The notes under the pieces were generated by a model. That model saw only the letters and a program-made list of their open reading frames with translations. It did not search any database and was not told where the DNA came from. Positions 61,716 through 64,000 of a DNA stretch of 64,000 bases are shown piece after piece. The position numbers were made by a program, and so were the translations under genes. Origin of the DNA: Proteobacteria bacterium bin106 (GTDB lineage Bacteria > Bdellovibrionota_B > Oligoflexia > Oligoflexales > Bin106); contig MPNI01000004.1 of the NCBI GenBank assembly GCA_002238945.1, forward strand, positions 1 to 64,000, in the 5' to 3' direction. Every line of letters begins with the position of its first letter. Position 1 is the first letter of the stretch.

Positions 61716-63306
61716 GAATGAGATCACAAGTGTGGTTTGTAAGCCTTGTTTGGCTTCTTCGGGCCAGCTGTGAGGAAGGTATTATTCATGTTAGCGAAGT
61801 TAGGTTTTTTGGGGATCGTTATATATTTCACTCTTCTATGGCGTCCCTCTGTTAAGGCACGATCCGCTTCAGCATTAAGCTTGGGGCCTCTTTACAGCTC
61901 TCTAGAAGCTACAGGTAGTGTGCTTTCATCTGTTCCATTGAAGAAGTCGCTACTTTGTCCACAGTGGCTATCAACAGTGGCTATTAACAGTGGCTATTAA
62001 CAGTGGCTATCAACAGTGGCTACCAAAGGTCTTTGTAAGGGGTAGTAGTGCTTTGTGGTCGTAAGTTTGGAAGGCCTTTAGCTGCTCTTGCAGCTGGAGG
62101 GATGGGTGCTATGTATCTTATGGAAAAAATGCAGGGATCTTCGCAGCATATATTTGGTGTGTCTCATATGGTTTTATCTTAGGGGCAAAAAGAGGCTCTG
62201 TGAGATTAGTGGATCATTCGGATGGTTACGCTCCTTTTGGTGATGAGTTGGGCGAACCTCAGAATCTTCTTCTTCCTCCTACTCCTTTCTACTCCTTTGT
62301 GGAGCGACTTCTTCAGCCATGATGAGGGAAATGAGGCGGGGATGTTGAGCCCATGTGAGAACGCTCAGAGGATAAAGCGGTATGGATGGCATTTCAGAGA
62401 GTTCATTTTCATAATCGTTACTATGATGTTGATTATCTTGCCTCGCCTCATGTGGAATTGATGGATGTGATTCGTAGGCTGAGTCGAGATGTATCCTCTT
62501 CTCGCAGAACGGTTATTTATGGTTTGCTAAGAACATGAAAACCCCTAGTGGTGATATGGTTTTAGATGCTGACATGTTATCCAGTTGGTTGCATAAGGAT
62601 TATGTGAAGGGTTTTTTGAAAACTCAGATGAATTCCATAAGAGAACTGCATATATTTTTGCGGTTACTGTATAGTCCGGCAATAAAAAATCTGGCAGATA
62701 TCACACATCTTTATGGAGAGAGTCACGCAAGTGACAGCTCAACGTCTTTCTACGTTACAACTAGCTCGTTATCCCTTCCTTAATCAGGACGTGCTTGATG
62801 TGTTAGCTCAGCTACATTCGCGTCATTAACGGACTTTTTATAATCAATGAGATGCCAAGCTAGCTAAGGAAGTTTTCTTAACAGACATTTTAAAGCTCAG
62901 CGACGCTCCTGGACGTCTTCGTAGTCATCCTGAGGTGGTGTCTGCTGTGGCTACATTTGTCATGTCTTCTATGCCTATTGAGGATGCAGATACGTTAGAT
63001 CTAGATGATCTGTCTTTACGTTTTGAGACCATGAGTGATCAAGAGATTTATGACAGGGTTACGGGTTCTCAGATCATGATTCCTTATGAACTTGAAGTAT
63101 TGCCGCATTTTTCTGCGCTCTTAGTGCGGCAATTCGCTAAGCGATATGCCATAGCCCCTTTTACGTCAGCATATCTTTTTACAGATTTTAGAGGCTTGAG
63201 TTCGTTATCGGCCATGGAGCTGACTCTGGGTTACGGTTTGAAGAATGTGTATTATATTCGCAGGTATAGATCAGAGGCGCGCAGTCATTTACAGAATCTG
63301 ATTTAA
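61716..63306 (+). pseudogene. Degraded large coding region with multiple frameshifts and stops
   Basis: Consecutive protein-like segments in different frames (61746-62000, 62040-62330, 62535-62700, 62935-63306) without a continuous ORF. Confidence 0.5.
61962..62026. repeat. 13-bp tandem repeat (cagtggctatcaa / ttaa) x5
   Basis: Five adjacent units. Confidence 0.95.
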
Positions 63307-63339
63307 AGAGAAAACCCTTAGGGCAAACAGGAGAGTGTT

Positions 63340-64000
63340 TTAGGGGACTTGGATATGTTTGAGATCTTTGGGAGTTGTAAAAAAGCTGGTTTTTATGGCT
63401 GATCTGCGATGTTGAGAAAAAGTAAGGGTGGTGTGATTACCACCAGAAAAGTCCATGCGTATTCTTTCGATGACAGCATCTTTTTTTAGGTAATTGACAC
63501 GCACCTCTGTTAATTCGCCTGCAAGTTTGGGCCTAAGAGTTAGTTTGAGATGTGTTGGATCTTCACTTACTTGGGCGATGTGGTATTCGCGGGTGAGGTC
63601 ATCAAATTGTGTGATCAGTGCAATAAAACGTAAAAACTCCCGTCCTTGTCCTGCTGTAGCTCGATATTTCATAGCTTTTTGGGTGTTGCGATCCATATGA
63701 ATCAGCTGGTTACCGGTAAAAAGCCAAGCTTGATTTTTCGATGTCATATCCCAAAGAAAATAGTGAGGCTTAGAAAAATAACCTTTGCCTTGTGTGGTTG
63801 TGCTGCGCTTACGTAAAGCTTTGTATTGCACCTGTGTCCAGTGCACAGAAAGATCGCCTTGTGATGACATTTTCTCTTGCCACTTTTTTAAGCGCTGGCG
63901 CTTGTCCTGATCTTCGCTTTTTGGGCTCGAGGGGGTTTTTTGTAAAGCTTGCTTTTGAGTTTGAGCAAAGCTGCTGGGAGCACATATTATCGAGCTGCAG
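63340..64000 (-). CDS. lolA: Outer membrane lipoprotein carrier protein LolA, truncated by window end
   Basis: KGYFSKPHYFLWDMTSKNQAWLFTGNQLIHMDRNTQKA...LTLRPKLAGELTEVRVNY...IRMDFSGGNHTTLTFSQ; frame stays open upstream of 63870 to the window edge. Confidence 0.75.
   Translation of the reverse strand, partial: CSSIICAPSSFAQTQKQALQKTPSSPKSEDQDKRQRLKKWQEKMSSQGDLSVHWTQVQYKALRKRSTTTQGKGYFSKPHYFLWDMTSKNQAWLFTGNQLIHMDRNTQKAMKYRATAGQGREFLRFIALITQFDDLTREYHIAQVSEDPTHLKLTLRPKLAGELTEVRVNYLKKDAVIERIRMDFSGGNHTTLTFSQHRRSAIKTSFFTTPKDLKHIQVP

Overview
The window reads as a bacterial chromosome segment of Bdellovibrionota/deltaproteobacterial character; that placement is inferred only from gene content and order. 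Housekeeping blocks: an ATP synthase locus (atpI-like, B, E, [parA, parB], F', F, H, A, G, D, C), ftsZ, ridA, mfd, two parvulin/SurA-type chaperones, tRNA-His, a UvrD/PcrA/Rep helicase, a Ca2+/Na+ antiporter, a response regulator, fur, prc/ctp, split ccm genes (B, C, D, E, G), trmB, ybeY, corC, hflK-hflC and partial lolA. Between them lie accessory regions rich in predicted lipoproteins in paralogous arrays (about 14-19 kb, 22-23.6 kb and 49.8-61.2 kb), OMP-like paralogs (33-35.5 kb), decayed duplications and transposase remnants. The most notable signal is the number of short tandem repeats inside or just before coding sequences. Units of 12, 15 or 18 bp keep frame in atpA, ftsZ, mfd (two sites), surA, ccmD and hflK. 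Units of 7 or 17 bp, not divisible by three, sit in the signal-peptide region of three lipoprotein genes. In one of these, 10 copies of TTCTTGG place the ATG out of frame (OFF), and 9 copies would restore a 157-aa lipoprotein. This looks like a phase-variable surface-lipoprotein repertoire combined with array duplication and gene-conversion-like mosaics. All homology calls come from reading the sequence by eye; no database search was run.
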